Source: JADLGL01 sp963667605 (GTDB lineage: Bacteria > Pseudomonadota > Alphaproteobacteria > Rhizobiales > Kaistiaceae). Taken from it: a DNA stretch of 64,000 bases. Each line of letters begins with the position of its first letter. The stretch's first letter is position 1. The notes beneath the pieces were generated by a model. It searched no databases, was not told the DNA's origin, and was given only the letters and a program-made list of their open reading frames with translations. This document shows, piece by piece, positions 39,274 to 48,243 of the stretch. The translations under genes were made by a program, and so were the position numbers. The stretch is taken from the NCBI GenBank assembly GCA_963667605.2, contig CAXXUZ010000002.1:248001-312000 (forward strand). The letters run 5' to 3'.

Positions 39274-39363
39274 TAGGGCAACGCTGAACCAACTCTCATC
39301 ACTGGACTGGGCGAGCAAAAACCGCCGAAGCCGGACCTGGCTCAAGGCCGTCGCCAGCGTGAT

Positions 39364-40065
39364 CTAGTTGGAGTGGGTGGCCAACCACCTCCAAGCCAAA
39401 CGCCGGCCCTCGCCAATCTTGTCGCCGGCCATCTGTGATTCCAGGTCGTCCAAGGCCTTCTGAGCGCCACGGTTGCCGTTGACCGATGCGATGACGAGCC
39501 ACATGTCGGCAAGGACAAGATCCACCGGTAGGCCGCGACCGGCGGCATACATGACGCCGAGATTGAATTGGGCGTAAACGTCGCCCTGCTCCGCCGCCAA
39601 GCCGTACCACCGCGCCGCCTCGGAATAATTTAGCGGCACGCCTCGGCCGTTGGCGTAAAGAACAGCGAGGTTCCGCTGCGCATTAACATCGCCTTGCGCG
39701 GAAGCAAGGCGGTACAATCGGGCTGCCTCGGCATAGTCTTGTGGCCCGCTGCGCCCGTTGGCATACATCCCAGCAAGGTTGTACTGGGCGCGAACATGAC
39801 CATTCTCGACGGCCAATCGATACCAGAAAACCGCCTCCGCGAAGTCGGGCGGTTCACCGAGACCGATGTGGTGAATGAGACCCAAAGTGAATTGGGCTTC
39901 GGCATCGCCCTGATCGGCGCAGGGCCTCAGAAGTTCGGTTGCCCTGGCATGGTCGGCGGCCTCGATGGCGGCTTCAGCTGCCTGCGGGTCACAGTTGGGC
40001 TGGGCCGCCGCCGCGTCGACGAGGGCAATGGCGATCGCTGATGTCACTGCCGCCAGCTTGAGCAT
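39364..40065 (-). CDS. Exported Sel1-repeat protein
   Basis: 233 residues from ATG 40065. Signal peptide MLKLAAVTSAIAIALVDAAA ending AAAAQ. Four to five Sel1-type (SLR) repeats follow, each about 36 residues with A.Y.LG.MY..GRG: AEAQFTLGLIHHIGLGEPPD, VRAQYNLAGMYANGRSGPQD, VNAQRNLAVLYANGRGVPLN and VYAQFNLGVMYAAGRGLPVD. Sel1 proteins act as interaction scaffolds, some at host-microbe interfaces. Periplasmic or secreted. The longer frame from 40200 has no better start. Intact, 90 bases from IS630 copy 2. Confidence 0.87.
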   Translation of the reverse strand: MLKLAAVTSAIAIALVDAAAAQPNCDPQAAEAAIEAADHARATELLRPCADQGDAEAQFTLGLIHHIGLGEPPDFAEAVFWYRLAVENGHVRAQYNLAGMYANGRSGPQDYAEAARLYRLASAQGDVNAQRNLAVLYANGRGVPLNYSEAARWYGLAAEQGDVYAQFNLGVMYAAGRGLPVDLVLADMWLVIASVNGNRGAQKALDDLESQMAGDKIGEGRRLAWRWLATHSN

Positions 40066-40227
40066 TAGAGCAGCCTTTCCGATCGTTGCGTTGAGCGTTA
40101 AAACATTTCGCGGCCGAGCGGCCAACCCACAAGCTCGATTGCAGCCCATACTCTCCGTTCGGAGTTTTCTAGGATTGGTGTCTATATGGAACAGCAGCAT
40201 TCTGTCTGCAGCGCTCGGTCATCATGA

Positions 40228-40689
40228 ATGCAAATGACTCAGTCCGAGACCTTTCCCGAATTCCGACCAAAGCGACACCAAGATTTCCTAGATGGGTGGG
40301 GTCGGCGCTTCTCTGGCGGCGATGTTGCCTCGCTGTTTATGGCAATCAAAGCCTGCCTTCTTTGGAAAATTCCGGTCTCCGGTTGGGTGATCGACGCCCT
40401 CTCTAGTGAAACCGACCGAGTCATAAGACTGGTGGTCGCTTCTAGATTGACAGCGCTTCGTGAAAGAGGGGGGAAACGTTTAGAAGTCTGGGCAAGGGTT
40501 CTCGAACTGAGGGCCCGTGGGGCCAAGCCCCGCAACATCTTCCGCTCGGTTGGTGGGGAATGTGGGGTCAGCAACGCCACAGCGAAACACTACTTCGATG
40601 ATGTCCAAGAGGCGCTCAGGATTCCCGCGGGGCTTGAGTATTTTCAAGAAAGATCGCGGGAAGCGTCCCCAGCCTCCGAGAGTGCCTAA
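40228..40689 (+). CDS. Hypothetical protein with a possible DNA-binding helix-turn-helix, 153 residues
   Basis: MQMTQSETFPEFRPKRHQDF, then GGDVASLFMAIKACLLWKIP and SGWVIDALSSETDRVIRLVV, then SVGGECGVSNATAKHYFDDV, which looks like a helix-turn-helix (GVSNATAKHYF). No family recognised; proteins of this kind occur in prophages and integrative elements. Divergent from the Sel1 gene. Soluble, basic. Expression and function unknown. Confidence 0.5.
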   Translation: MQMTQSETFPEFRPKRHQDFLDGWGRRFSGGDVASLFMAIKACLLWKIPVSGWVIDALSSETDRVIRLVVASRLTALRERGGKRLEVWARVLELRARGAKPRNIFRSVGGECGVSNATAKHYFDDVQEALRIPAGLEYFQERSREASPASESA

Positions 40690-40764
40690 AAATCAGGCCT
40701 GGGAAGCCGCTCAGGACGCCGGGGTCGTCTCCGATAGTGGCAATGGCAGAGAATAGTGAGTTCT

Positions 40765-41249
40765 TCACGGTTCGTGCTCCCGTGCTGCCGCCCAAGCAGA
40801 GCACGCGCCGAGCGTCCTTGACGTCGTGCCATCGGAGATGAGCCGCACCGTCAGGCCTGCGCTCACGAAACCACAACGCCGTTCATGGCAAATATCGGCC
40901 AGCGGCCCTACCGACGTCTGCGACGAGCCCTCGTGCCAACGGCAAGAATGCGTCGCCGAGCTGATTCCCGCTTTGATAGATAGCCAGCGATTGAACGTAG
41001 AACAAATATCCGTGTCTTCGGTGACCATGATCTGGAGTGCCGATCCGCCCCGCTCCTCCTTGCGAACAAACTGGCTGTCGACGAGCCGATCCTCACCGTC
41101 ATCGTTGCCCGCCACCATATTAACCAGGCCAGACAGCTGGTTTGCGCCCGCCGTCAGCGCCCTTGGGACGATGGTGGTGAGTGAATAAGAGAGTATTTCT
41201 GGCTCATCGTAACACCTGGCTCTTCGACCGCGGTGCTTCCGAGGACCTA
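40765..41249 (-). pseudogene. Unknown gene cut at its 5' end by IS630 copy 3
   Basis: The minus-strand frame enters from the IS630 edge and reads SYSLTTIVPRALTAGANQLS, GLVNMVAGNDDGEDRLVDSQ, GGSALQIMVTEDTDICSTFN and FVSAGLTVRLISDGTTSRTL to 40765. It has no native start. The sequence looks like real protein but matches no family I know. The region is otherwise empty. Confidence 0.5.
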
Positions 41250-42326
41250 GTGGATGGAATCTAACGCTTGATGCCCGCGTCTGACAGCGGCGATGATTTC
41301 GTCGGGATCCTTTGTCCAGATGAAGGGCTGCGGATCGTTGTTGGTGTGTTCGAGGAGGCGGTTGATGGTGGCCTGGAGATCGACGATCGAGTGGAAGACG
41401 CCGCGCTTGAGACGTTGCTTTGCGAGCTTTGCGAAGAAACCTTCGACGGCGTTGAGCCAGGAGCAGGATGTTGGGGTGAAGTGGAAGAAAAAGCGCGGAT
41501 GGCACGTAAGCCACCCGCGGACCTTGGGATGCTTGTGGGCGGCGTAGTTGTCGAGGATCACATGGACCAGCTTTCCCGCGGGCACGTCGGCCTCGATGGC
41601 GTTGAGGAAGCGAATGAACTCTTGGTGTCGATGGCGCTGCATGCACTGGCCGATGACACGCCCTTCGAGCACGTTCAGCGCGGCGAACAGCGTGGTCGTG
41701 CCGTGCCGCTTGTAGTCATGCGTCATCGTGCCCGCGCATCCCGTCTTCATCGGCAGCCCGGGTTGGGTGCGGTCGAGCGCCTGGATCTGGCTCTTCTCGT
41801 CAACCGACAGGACAACGGCGTGCGCCGGCGGATCGACATAAAGGCCGACGATGTCCCGCAGCTTGGGAATGAACTCCGGGTCACGCGACAGCTTGAACTG
41901 CCGGACCCGGTGGGGCTGAAGCCCGTGCGCCCGCCAGATGCGCTGTACCGCGCTGACGCTGATGCCGACCGTCTTGGCCATCGCCGGCGCCGTCCAATGT
42001 GTCGCCTCGTGGCGCGGCGCACTCAGCGTCAGCGCGACGACGCGGTCAGCGATTTCCCGGCCGAGCGGCGGAACGCGCGAGGGTCGCGTCTTGTCCCGCA
42101 GCAACCCCTCGACACCCTCGTGCATGAAGCGCTCCTGCCAACGCCAAACCGCTGTCTTGCTCTTGCCGGTGCAGCGCATGATCTCGACCGTGCCGAGACC
42201 ATCCCCGCTCAGAAGGACGATCCGTGCCCGCCACACGTGTTTCTGCCGGCTGTTCCGGTCCGCAACGACCGCTTCGAGACGAGCACGGTCGGCGGTGCTC
42301 ACATCGACGATGATTCCTGGCCGCAT
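41247..42326 (-). CDS. IS630-family DDE transposase, copy 3
   Basis: Like copy 1, with the full N-terminus MRPGIIVDVSTADRARL and the DDE residues in VVLSVDEKSQ, HVILDNYAAH and LNAVEGFFAK. A few substitutions relative to copies 1 and 2 (for example NRLLEHTN and DEIIAAVRRG near the C-terminus) show that the copies have begun to diverge. Appears intact. Confidence 0.95.
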   Translation of the reverse strand: MRPGIIVDVSTADRARLEAVVADRNSRQKHVWRARIVLLSGDGLGTVEIMRCTGKSKTAVWRWQERFMHEGVEGLLRDKTRPSRVPPLGREIADRVVALTLSAPRHEATHWTAPAMAKTVGISVSAVQRIWRAHGLQPHRVRQFKLSRDPEFIPKLRDIVGLYVDPPAHAVVLSVDEKSQIQALDRTQPGLPMKTGCAGTMTHDYKRHGTTTLFAALNVLEGRVIGQCMQRHRHQEFIRFLNAIEADVPAGKLVHVILDNYAAHKHPKVRGWLTCHPRFFFHFTPTSCSWLNAVEGFFAKLAKQRLKRGVFHSIVDLQATINRLLEHTNNDPQPFIWTKDPDEIIAAVRRGHQALDSIH

Positions 42327-42395
42327 GCGCCAGACTCGCACACGACGTGCCCGGCGAGAATCCCTCGCAGGATTCAAACGTCAAATTTTATCCAC
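41250..42395 (-). mobile_element. IS630-family element, copy 3
   Basis: Flanked by TA at 41248-41249 and 42396-42397, with the same inverted ends. Inserted into the unknown gene 40765-41249. Confidence 0.95.
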
Positions 42396-42495
42396 TAGCG
42401 GCGATCATGAGTGACCTAAATGTAGGTCGGCAGGGCACTTGCCACAAGGATTGTCGCCTGCTGTGACGGTCGCCTCCGTTCAGGATCGTGTGATT

Positions 42496-43515
42496 TTAGT
42501 TTCTCTCAATTCGGCGCAAGGTTGAGGTCAACTGGTTGAAATCATGTGGAAATAACGCCTCGAACTGCATGGTTTCACCGCTTCCCGGGTGCCTGAACCC
42601 CAACAAGCCGGCGTGCAGCGCCTGGCGCGGAAACGCCTTGACAAGGCTTCGCGCCGGTTCGGGGAGTTTTACCGCCTTGGTCGCCATTCCGGCGCCGTAG
42701 GCCTTGTCGCCGATCACCGGGTGGCCAATCCTGGCCAGATGCACGCGGATTTGATGGGTACGGCCGGTCTCGAGTTGCAGATTCACCAGCGAGGCGATCG
42801 GCCCTCGGGGAGGGCCGAAGGTCTCAGCGACCCGGTAGTGGGTGACGGCCTTGCGGCCACGGCCCGGGGTGACGGCCATCTTCTGGCGGTTGGTCGGCGA
42901 CCGGCCGATCTCGGCTTCGATCACTCCGATTGCGGGGTTGGGGACGCCCCAGGCAAGCGCCGAGTATTGGCGAACCAAACCGCCGCCACGGCCGTGCTTG
43001 GCGAATTGCGTGGCGAGATGCCGATGGGCGCGGTCATTTTTGGCCACGACCAAAAGTCCGGTCGTGTCCCTGTCGAGTCGGTGGACGATCCCCGGACGAC
43101 GGACGCCGCCGATGCCGGAGAGGCTGGCGCCGCAATGGGCGATCAGCGCATTTACCAGTGTCCCGCTGCTATGGCCGGGGGCAGGGTGAACCACCATGCC
43201 GGCTGGCTTGTCGACGACGACCAGATAGTCATCCTCATACACGATCGACAGCGGGATCGCCTCGGCCTGAGGCGCAGCCGGCTCGGGCGATGGCAACGCT
43301 ATCCGCACGCGGTCGGCGGCGTTGACCGGCCGTTTCGGCTCCACTACCGTCGCGCCGCCGATCATGACATGGCCGCCTTGGATCAACGTCTTGGCGCGGC
43401 TGCGGCTGAGATCGGCGCCGGCGCCGGCGAGGAAGACGTCGAGGCGGGTGCCGGCGGCCTCGGGTGACACTTCCACTTCCACCAATTGAGGGCGATCCTC
43501 GGAGATAACTGCCAT
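42496..43515 (-). CDS. rluD: RluA/RluD-family 23S rRNA pseudouridine synthase
   Basis: 339 residues. Isomerises uridines in helix 69 of 23S rRNA. The N-terminal S4 RNA-binding domain (GTRLDVFLAGAG, SRSRAKTLIQGGHVMIGG) is followed by the catalytic domain with VDKPAGMVVHPAPGH, the RLD motif GIVHRLDRDTTGLLVVAKND (catalytic Asp) and ETGRTHQIRVHLARIGHPVIG. The start codon at 43515 overlaps the divergent gene's ATG (CATG); a GTG start about 12 codons in (VEVEVSPEAAG) is also possible. Intact. Confidence 0.93.
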   Translation of the reverse strand: MAVISEDRPQLVEVEVSPEAAGTRLDVFLAGAGADLSRSRAKTLIQGGHVMIGGATVVEPKRPVNAADRVRIALPSPEPAAPQAEAIPLSIVYEDDYLVVVDKPAGMVVHPAPGHSSGTLVNALIAHCGASLSGIGGVRRPGIVHRLDRDTTGLLVVAKNDRAHRHLATQFAKHGRGGGLVRQYSALAWGVPNPAIGVIEAEIGRSPTNRQKMAVTPGRGRKAVTHYRVAETFGPPRGPIASLVNLQLETGRTHQIRVHLARIGHPVIGDKAYGAGMATKAVKLPEPARSLVKAFPRQALHAGLLGFRHPGSGETMQFEALFPHDFNQLTSTLRRIERN

Positions 43516-43924
43516 GTCCTCTCAAATCGACGGCGGGGAAGAAGCAGCACCCGATCCGACGCTGCTGCGGCTGCAGAAACGCCTGCACCGGCTGATGCTG
43601 ATCGGCGGTCTGACCCTCGGTCTCGGCGTCGCTGCGGTGTTGTTTGCGATTATCTATCGTTTCTTCATCGCCGATACGACAATCGAAACTGGTGCATCCA
43701 GTTCCGCCATTGTTACCGAAATTCCCGGGCCGTCTCCAGCCAATGCGATTATCGGCGAAATCACCGCCGAAGCCGTTGGGCTCGTAGATGCCGAACTGGT
43801 GTCGGTCGCTCTCGACGGCACGCAAATGGCACTCGCCTTTCGCGACGGGCCGGATTTGGTCACGGTGCTAGTCGACACCACGACAATGGTGGTGATCGGT
43901 CAATTCCGGGTGACGGCGAAATAG
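43514..43924 (+). CDS. DUF6476-like small membrane protein
   Basis: 136 residues. A cytoplasmic start rich in charge (LRLQKRLHRLMLIGGL), one membrane helix (GLTLGLGVAAVLFAIIYRFF), then a periplasmic part with VDAELVSVALDGTQMALAF and VTVLVDTTTMVVIGQFRV. Small proteins of this plan sit divergently beside rluD in many alphaproteobacteria and are annotated DUF6476; function unknown. The family name is from memory of this context. Confidence 0.72.
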   Translation: MSSQIDGGEEAAPDPTLLRLQKRLHRLMLIGGLTLGLGVAAVLFAIIYRFFIADTTIETGASSSAIVTEIPGPSPANAIIGEITAEAVGLVDAELVSVALDGTQMALAFRDGPDLVTVLVDTTTMVVIGQFRVTAK

Positions 43925-44086
43925 CAGGGGTGCGACCAGCGACGCCATTGCCGAGATGATACCGTGATGTTTGGGTTCGGTCTTGTTGATGTTCCAAGGC
44001 CATCGCGATGGCCGGGCACTTGGCCGCCCACCTTGTCACGACCCGAGGCGGAAGCTATATCGCAGAACTGCGCCGACAATGCGCCC

Positions 44087-44162
44087 GCTCCCTTCGTCTA
44101 GCGGTCTAGGACGCTGCCCTCTCACGGCAGAAACAGGGGTTCGATTCCCCTAGGGAGTGCCA
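44087..44162 (+). tRNA. tRNA-Glu (anticodon CTC)
   Basis: Folds as a full cloverleaf: acceptor GCTCCCT with AGGGAGT (one G-T pair), anticodon stem CTGCC/GGCAG around loop CTCTCAC, giving anticodon CTC, T-arm with GGTTCGATTCC, and an encoded CCA at 44160-44162. The integrase gene begins its 3' end 112 bases downstream, the standard layout for an island integrated at a tRNA 3' end. Confidence 0.95.
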
Positions 44163-44274
44163 ACTATTAATGAAATCAATGAGTTATCTGAACTCATGTC
44201 TAGCATTGACTTCGTTAGGCTTTGTCCTTTTCCGTTTGATTGTCTAGCGCGAACGCTTGCTCGGCGAGTACTTT

Positions 44275-45285
44275 TTAGCGGGCCGCGCGGGTGTAGCGCG
44301 TCACCTCTTGCGACGTCCGGTGCCCGGTGATGGACATGATTTGTTGCTCGGTCGCGCCGGCCTCGGCAAGGCGAGTTGCCGCCGCCTTCCGTAAGCCGTG
44401 CGCACTACAATGTGGCAAGCCCGCCTCGTCGCACCACGTCCGAAATTTGTTACCGAACCCGGCCGACTTGAAAGGGCGGCCGAATGACGTCACTAGCCAG
44501 GTAAGGTCGCCGGTCGTGCTGGCATCGATGATTGCTTGAAGCTCTGGCCGGATCGGTATTTCGAGCGCGATCGGCTCGCGGTTCCGATTCTTGTGCTGCG
44601 TGAACCGTAGCCAACCGTCACTTACATGCTGGCGTCCGAAGTTTACGACGTCACTGCGGCGTTGGCCCGTGTATAGTAGTATCGCGAACGCGAGGCGCGC
44701 TTGCGTGCCAATCGGGTGCCTCGCCTCGTACCGCTGGACCTCGGCGACCGACCACGAATGAAATCCCTGCGGGCTGGTTTTTGGTAGTGGAATGTCGCGC
44801 GCCGGATTCCTTTCGACATGCTCGAACTCGACACCGAACGCAAACACTCGACGCAGAACCTTTACTCTATGGCCGGCAGCGGCCGGTTTGTCAGCCTTAC
44901 GGTCGCGCAACACTCGGATCGCCTTACCCGTGATCCGGGACGCCGGCACCTGGCCGAACGTCCTCGCCGATTCGGGGCTGATCGGCTCGGCCAGGCACGC
45001 AGCGAGAATCTGCGAGCGAGCGCGCCGCGTTCGCGGATCAAGCCGCCGGACCTCGGCAGACCGCTCGTATTGCTCGACCAGCCAGCAAAGCGTTCCAGTC
45101 GGCCGCGTCGCGCTCGGCGACGGCACGGCCTCACCGGCGAGCAGGCGCGCGTACAGCGCCATAAAGTCCGCCGACCGACTGTCGCGCAGACGAACCTTCG
45201 GCCGTCCTGGCCGCCTGAAATAGACGTACAGTCGGCCGCGCTTGTCGCGTTCCTCGGTTACGTAAGGGGGAAGGCGCCTAGTCAC
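44275..45285 (-). CDS. Tyrosine integrase, C-terminus shortened by a TAA
   Basis: 336 residues. A site-specific recombinase with ILLYTGQRRSDVVNFGRQHV (first catalytic Arg), HCSAHGLRKAAATRLAEAG (H-x-x-R), ITGHRTSQEV (His) and the nucleophile Tyr in TRYTRAAR. Directly after that, TAA ends the frame, and the codons beyond it read KVLAEQAFALDNQTEKDKA to the next stop, a tail common in such integrases. CAA to TAA would explain the stop. All catalytic residues remain. The GTG start at 45285 overlaps the TGA of the excisionase remnant (GTGA). Located beside tRNA-Glu, so the tRNA 3' end is the likely attachment site. Confidence 0.9.
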   Translation of the reverse strand: MTRRLPPYVTEERDKRGRLYVYFRRPGRPKVRLRDSRSADFMALYARLLAGEAVPSPSATRPTGTLCWLVEQYERSAEVRRLDPRTRRARSQILAACLAEPISPESARTFGQVPASRITGKAIRVLRDRKADKPAAAGHRVKVLRRVFAFGVEFEHVERNPARDIPLPKTSPQGFHSWSVAEVQRYEARHPIGTQARLAFAILLYTGQRRSDVVNFGRQHVSDGWLRFTQHKNRNREPIALEIPIRPELQAIIDASTTGDLTWLVTSFGRPFKSAGFGNKFRTWCDEAGLPHCSAHGLRKAAATRLAEAGATEQQIMSITGHRTSQEVTRYTRAAR

Positions 45286-45357
45286 GCAGCGAACTCGTCG
45301 TCGTCATTGGCTACGGAAAGATCATCGAACGCGAGGTCGACGGCGCGCCTATCCCAA
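45282..45357 (-). pseudogene. Excisionase-like gene, C-terminal piece (split by IS1380)
   Basis: The minus strand after the IS1380 edge reads WDRRAVDLAFDDLSVANDDD then EFAA and TGA at 45282-45284, overlapping the integrase GTG. It continues the reading of the N-terminal piece at 47000-47150: such proteins usually have R-x-x-W-D-x-x-x-L-D-x-A-F here. Confidence 0.75.
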
Positions 45358-46999
45358 CCCGCATTCCCCAAGTGACCGATCCATCTGATGCGGTTTCCGT
45401 CTGATTACTGTGTAAGAATCAGTGGATTAGATCAGACGGAGAGTGGGTCGAATGCGGAATCTGGAGGGTGAGTCGGATCGGGGGCTGCTGCGGGCGTTTT
45501 TCGACCGAAGACTGAAGTTCGAGTTCCACGGTTCGCGGATCACGTCAGACGCTGGTCTGCTCGCCTATCGTGAACTGGACGAAGCCCTCGGCCTGACCAC
45601 GCTGGCCGGTGACGTTATTGCTGACAGCCGGACCGGCAAGAACGGTTGGCACGGCATCATCGGTCTCCTTCGCCAATCCGTCTATGGTCGTCTCGCCGGG
45701 TACGAGGACGTGAACGACGCCGACCGGCTGGGGCGCGATCCTGCGATGCGGTGGATCGTCGGCGGCAGGGCTGTCGAGCGCGGCGGCGCATCGACCAGCC
45801 AGATGGGCCGGTTCGAGACGGAGTTACTCGCCACCAATGACAACCTCGCCGCGCTCGCTGACCTTTTGGGCATCTGGATCGACCAGGTTAACGAGCGCAA
45901 GCCGCCGAAGATTATCGTGCTCGACATGGACAGCTCCGTCAGCCCGACCTACGGTGACCAGGAGGGCACGGCCTACAACGGTCACTTCGGCTGCACGTGC
46001 TATCACCCGCTGTTCGTGTTCAACCAGTTCGGCGATCTGGAGCGTTGCGCCCTGCGTCCGGGCAACGTGCACAGCGCCCATGAATGGCGCGATGTGTTGG
46101 ACCCGGTGGTCGCTCGATACCGGAACAAGACACTCCGGCGTTATTTCCGTGGTGACGCCGCCTTCGCCTCGCCCGAGGTTTATGAGTTTCTGGAAGCGGA
46201 AGGCTTCAAGTACGCCATCCGGCTTCCGGCCAACAAGGTGCTGCACGACAGCATCGCGCACCTGCTCAAGCGCCCCGTCGGTCGGCCGCCGAAGGAAGTT
46301 CGTCGGTATTACGCGAACTTCAGCTATCGGGCCGGTAGCTGGACGGAGCCCCGCCGGGTCGTCGCCAAGGTGGAGTGGCACTCAGGGGAACTGTATCCCC
46401 GCGTCGGCTTCATCGTCACCAACCTGAGCCGTCCTGCCGAGCGGGTTGTTGCGTTCTACAATCAGCGCGGCACTGCCGAGCAATGGATCAAGGAAGGCAA
46501 GAACGCCATCAAGTGGACGCGGCTGTCATGCCGTTCGTTACGCAACAATGCCGTCCGGCTCCAGCTGCATGCACTCGCCTATAACCTCGGCAACTTCATG
46601 CGTACCCTGGCGTTGCCCGATACCGTGGAGCAATGGTCGCTGACGACGCTGAGGGAGAAGCTGGTCAAGATCGGTGCGAAAGTTGTCAGCCATGGCCGGT
46701 ACGTCACATTTCAATTGGCCGAGGTTGCAGTCCCAAGAAGCTTGTTCCAGAAAATCTTGAGCCTGATTGATGATCTACGACGAAGACCCGCTCCGGCGTA
46801 GGCCGAGGGAATCGACGGCAAGGAGATTGCGACACGAGAGGTGTGTCTGGATGGCAAGAGAAACGACCAAATGGCCTTCCACGCGCTGGCCGATTACCAA
46901 AATCATGTCATCGGATGGCTGCAATGGGAACAGAGTTCCCTTGGAGATGGGGCCGTGGTACGATTTCCGCGAATTTGGATGTCATCTGGGGAATGTCGG
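45358..46999 (+). mobile_element. IS1380-family element, copy 1
   Basis: About 1642 bases. The left end CCCGCATTCCCCAAGTGACC and the right end (read inward) CCGACATTCCCCAGATGACA are imperfect inverted repeats. The right end is fixed by comparison with copy 2, which diverges just after GGAATGTCGG. No clear target duplication is visible. Confidence 0.85.
45443..46801 (+). CDS. IS1380-family transposase
   Basis: 452 residues. It starts with GTG (MGRMRNLEGESDRG) and has FFDRRLKFEFHGSRITSDAG typical of the IS1380 N-terminus. The DDE core shows KIIVLDMDSSVSPTYGDQEG (first Asp), RYFRGDAAFASPEVYEFLEA (second Asp) and YNQRGTAEQWIKEGKNAIKW (Glu in the Y-x-x-R-x-x-x-E-x-x-I-K signature of IS4-like enzymes). 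Intact. The 3' region up to 46999 has a frame that recurs in copy 2 and is part of the element, not a separate gene. Confidence 0.93.
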   Translation: MGRMRNLEGESDRGLLRAFFDRRLKFEFHGSRITSDAGLLAYRELDEALGLTTLAGDVIADSRTGKNGWHGIIGLLRQSVYGRLAGYEDVNDADRLGRDPAMRWIVGGRAVERGGASTSQMGRFETELLATNDNLAALADLLGIWIDQVNERKPPKIIVLDMDSSVSPTYGDQEGTAYNGHFGCTCYHPLFVFNQFGDLERCALRPGNVHSAHEWRDVLDPVVARYRNKTLRRYFRGDAAFASPEVYEFLEAEGFKYAIRLPANKVLHDSIAHLLKRPVGRPPKEVRRYYANFSYRAGSWTEPRRVVAKVEWHSGELYPRVGFIVTNLSRPAERVVAFYNQRGTAEQWIKEGKNAIKWTRLSCRSLRNNAVRLQLHALAYNLGNFMRTLALPDTVEQWSLTTLREKLVKIGAKVVSHGRYVTFQLAEVAVPRSLFQKILSLIDDLRRRPAPA

Positions 47000-47150
47000 T
47001 CTAAAGGACTCGGGTGTTGATCCGTAGCGGCCTCGGCATGCGGCCGTCGCGAACAAGTTCGTCGAACAGCATCACGCCGACGCCGATATATCCTGCCGCG
47101 TCAACGCGAGACAGGCCGTGGCGAGGTTGGTGGTCGTTAGCTGGGGTCAT
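47000..47150 (-). pseudogene. Excisionase-like gene, N-terminal piece (split by IS1380)
   Basis: From ATG 47150 the frame reads MTPANDHQPRHGLSRVDAAG, YIGVGVMLFDELVRDGRMPR and PLRINTRVL up to the IS1380 end. This is the winged helix-turn-helix of AlpA/excisionase-type proteins that commonly precede integrases in alphaproteobacterial islands. Joined to the piece at 45282-45357 it gives a normal ~75-residue protein ending in a GTGA overlap with the integrase. Confidence 0.78.
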
Positions 47151-47370
47151 GGCGGCTAAGACCACCGACAGGCAGACTTAAGGGGAACCAACAATTCGGA
47201 CAGCCCAGACAGGGTAAAGGTTGCGTATTGTACGGCACCATTTCGATCTGTTACCCGCACATAGAAGTCTGTCGCTTCCTCTAGCTGGCGAATTATGTTA
47301 CGCGATTATCCCCTCTTGCCAAGTAAGTTAGATTGCTATATACTCTCCTTTAGATCGGAGAAAGTTTGCA

Positions 47371-48243
47371 ATGGCAAAGACTTACACCTTCCTTCAGTTC
47401 CAAGAAGACTACCCGGACAGTGCCGCCTGTTTGCTGATGATCATGAGGCTGCGTTATAGCGATAAGCCAGTTTGCCATGAGTGCAAGCGGCAAACCAAAT
47501 ACCATCGCGTGAAGAAGCGCCGGTCCTTCGCCTGCCAGTTCTGCGGAGGGCAGGTCTATCCCTGCGTGGGCACACCATTCGAGAAGTCGTCCACGCCGCT
47601 CTACAAGTGGTTCTACGCCATGTACCTGTTCACCACCACGCGCCACGGCGTTCCGGCGAAGGAGCTGGAACGTCAGTTGGGCGTCACCTACAAATGCGCC
47701 TGGCGGATGGCCCATGAGATCCGCAAGTTGATGGGCAGCCTGGATGTCACTGCGCTGTTCGGAGAGGTGGAAGTGGATGAGACTTACGTAGGCGGCAAAC
47801 GCCCCGGCAAACGGGGTCGCGGAGCGGAAGGGAAAACCGTGGTCGTCGGGCTAAAACAGCGCAAGGGGCCGGTCAAGACGAAGGTTGTCAAGGACGCCAA
47901 GCGACGGACCCTTGAGCCGGTTATACGTGAGAAGGTTCGTCAGGGTTCAGTCGTGCACACCGATGAGTGGTTTGCCTATCGCGGCCTGTCCAAACGCGGC
48001 TACGAACACAAGTCCGTGAATCATGGAAGCGGGCAATGGGTGAAAGACGGCAGCCACACTAACAGCATCGAAGGCTATTGGTCGCAGCTTAAGCGCTCAA
48101 TTCGCGGTACACACATCCATGTGTCCACGAAGCACTTGCCAAAGTATCTCGGCGAATTTGATTTCCGTCACAATGCTAGGAAGATGCCGGATCGGATGTT
48201 TCATCTTCTGGTGGGGTTGCTTCGTCGGGAACAGCCCGCCTGA
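47371..48243 (+). CDS. IS1595-family (ISXO2-like) transposase
   Basis: 290 residues. The N-terminal zinc ribbon has CHECKRQTKYHRVKKRRSFA then CQFCGGQVYP (two Cys pairs). The ISXO2 DDE domain follows with GEVEVDETYVGGKRPGKRGR (Asp), VVHTDEWFAYRGLSKRGYEH (Asp) and THTNSIEGYWSQLKRSIRG-type SHTNSIEGYWSQLKRS (Asn/Glu). No frameshift. I could not define the terminal repeats. The 3' end overlaps a small antisense ORF next to the restriction-modification gene, so the element probably landed at that gene's 3' side. Confidence 0.9.
   Translation: MAKTYTFLQFQEDYPDSAACLLMIMRLRYSDKPVCHECKRQTKYHRVKKRRSFACQFCGGQVYPCVGTPFEKSSTPLYKWFYAMYLFTTTRHGVPAKELERQLGVTYKCAWRMAHEIRKLMGSLDVTALFGEVEVDETYVGGKRPGKRGRGAEGKTVVVGLKQRKGPVKTKVVKDAKRRTLEPVIREKVRQGSVVHTDEWFAYRGLSKRGYEHKSVNHGSGQWVKDGSHTNSIEGYWSQLKRSIRGTHIHVSTKHLPKYLGEFDFRHNARKMPDRMFHLLVGLLRREQPA

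Noticed and set aside
46767..47027. ORF starting MMIYDEDPLRRRPRES after the IS1380 transposase
   Set aside because: The same sequence occurs in both IS1380 copies, lies inside the element and shows no protein-like features, so it is the non-coding IS end.
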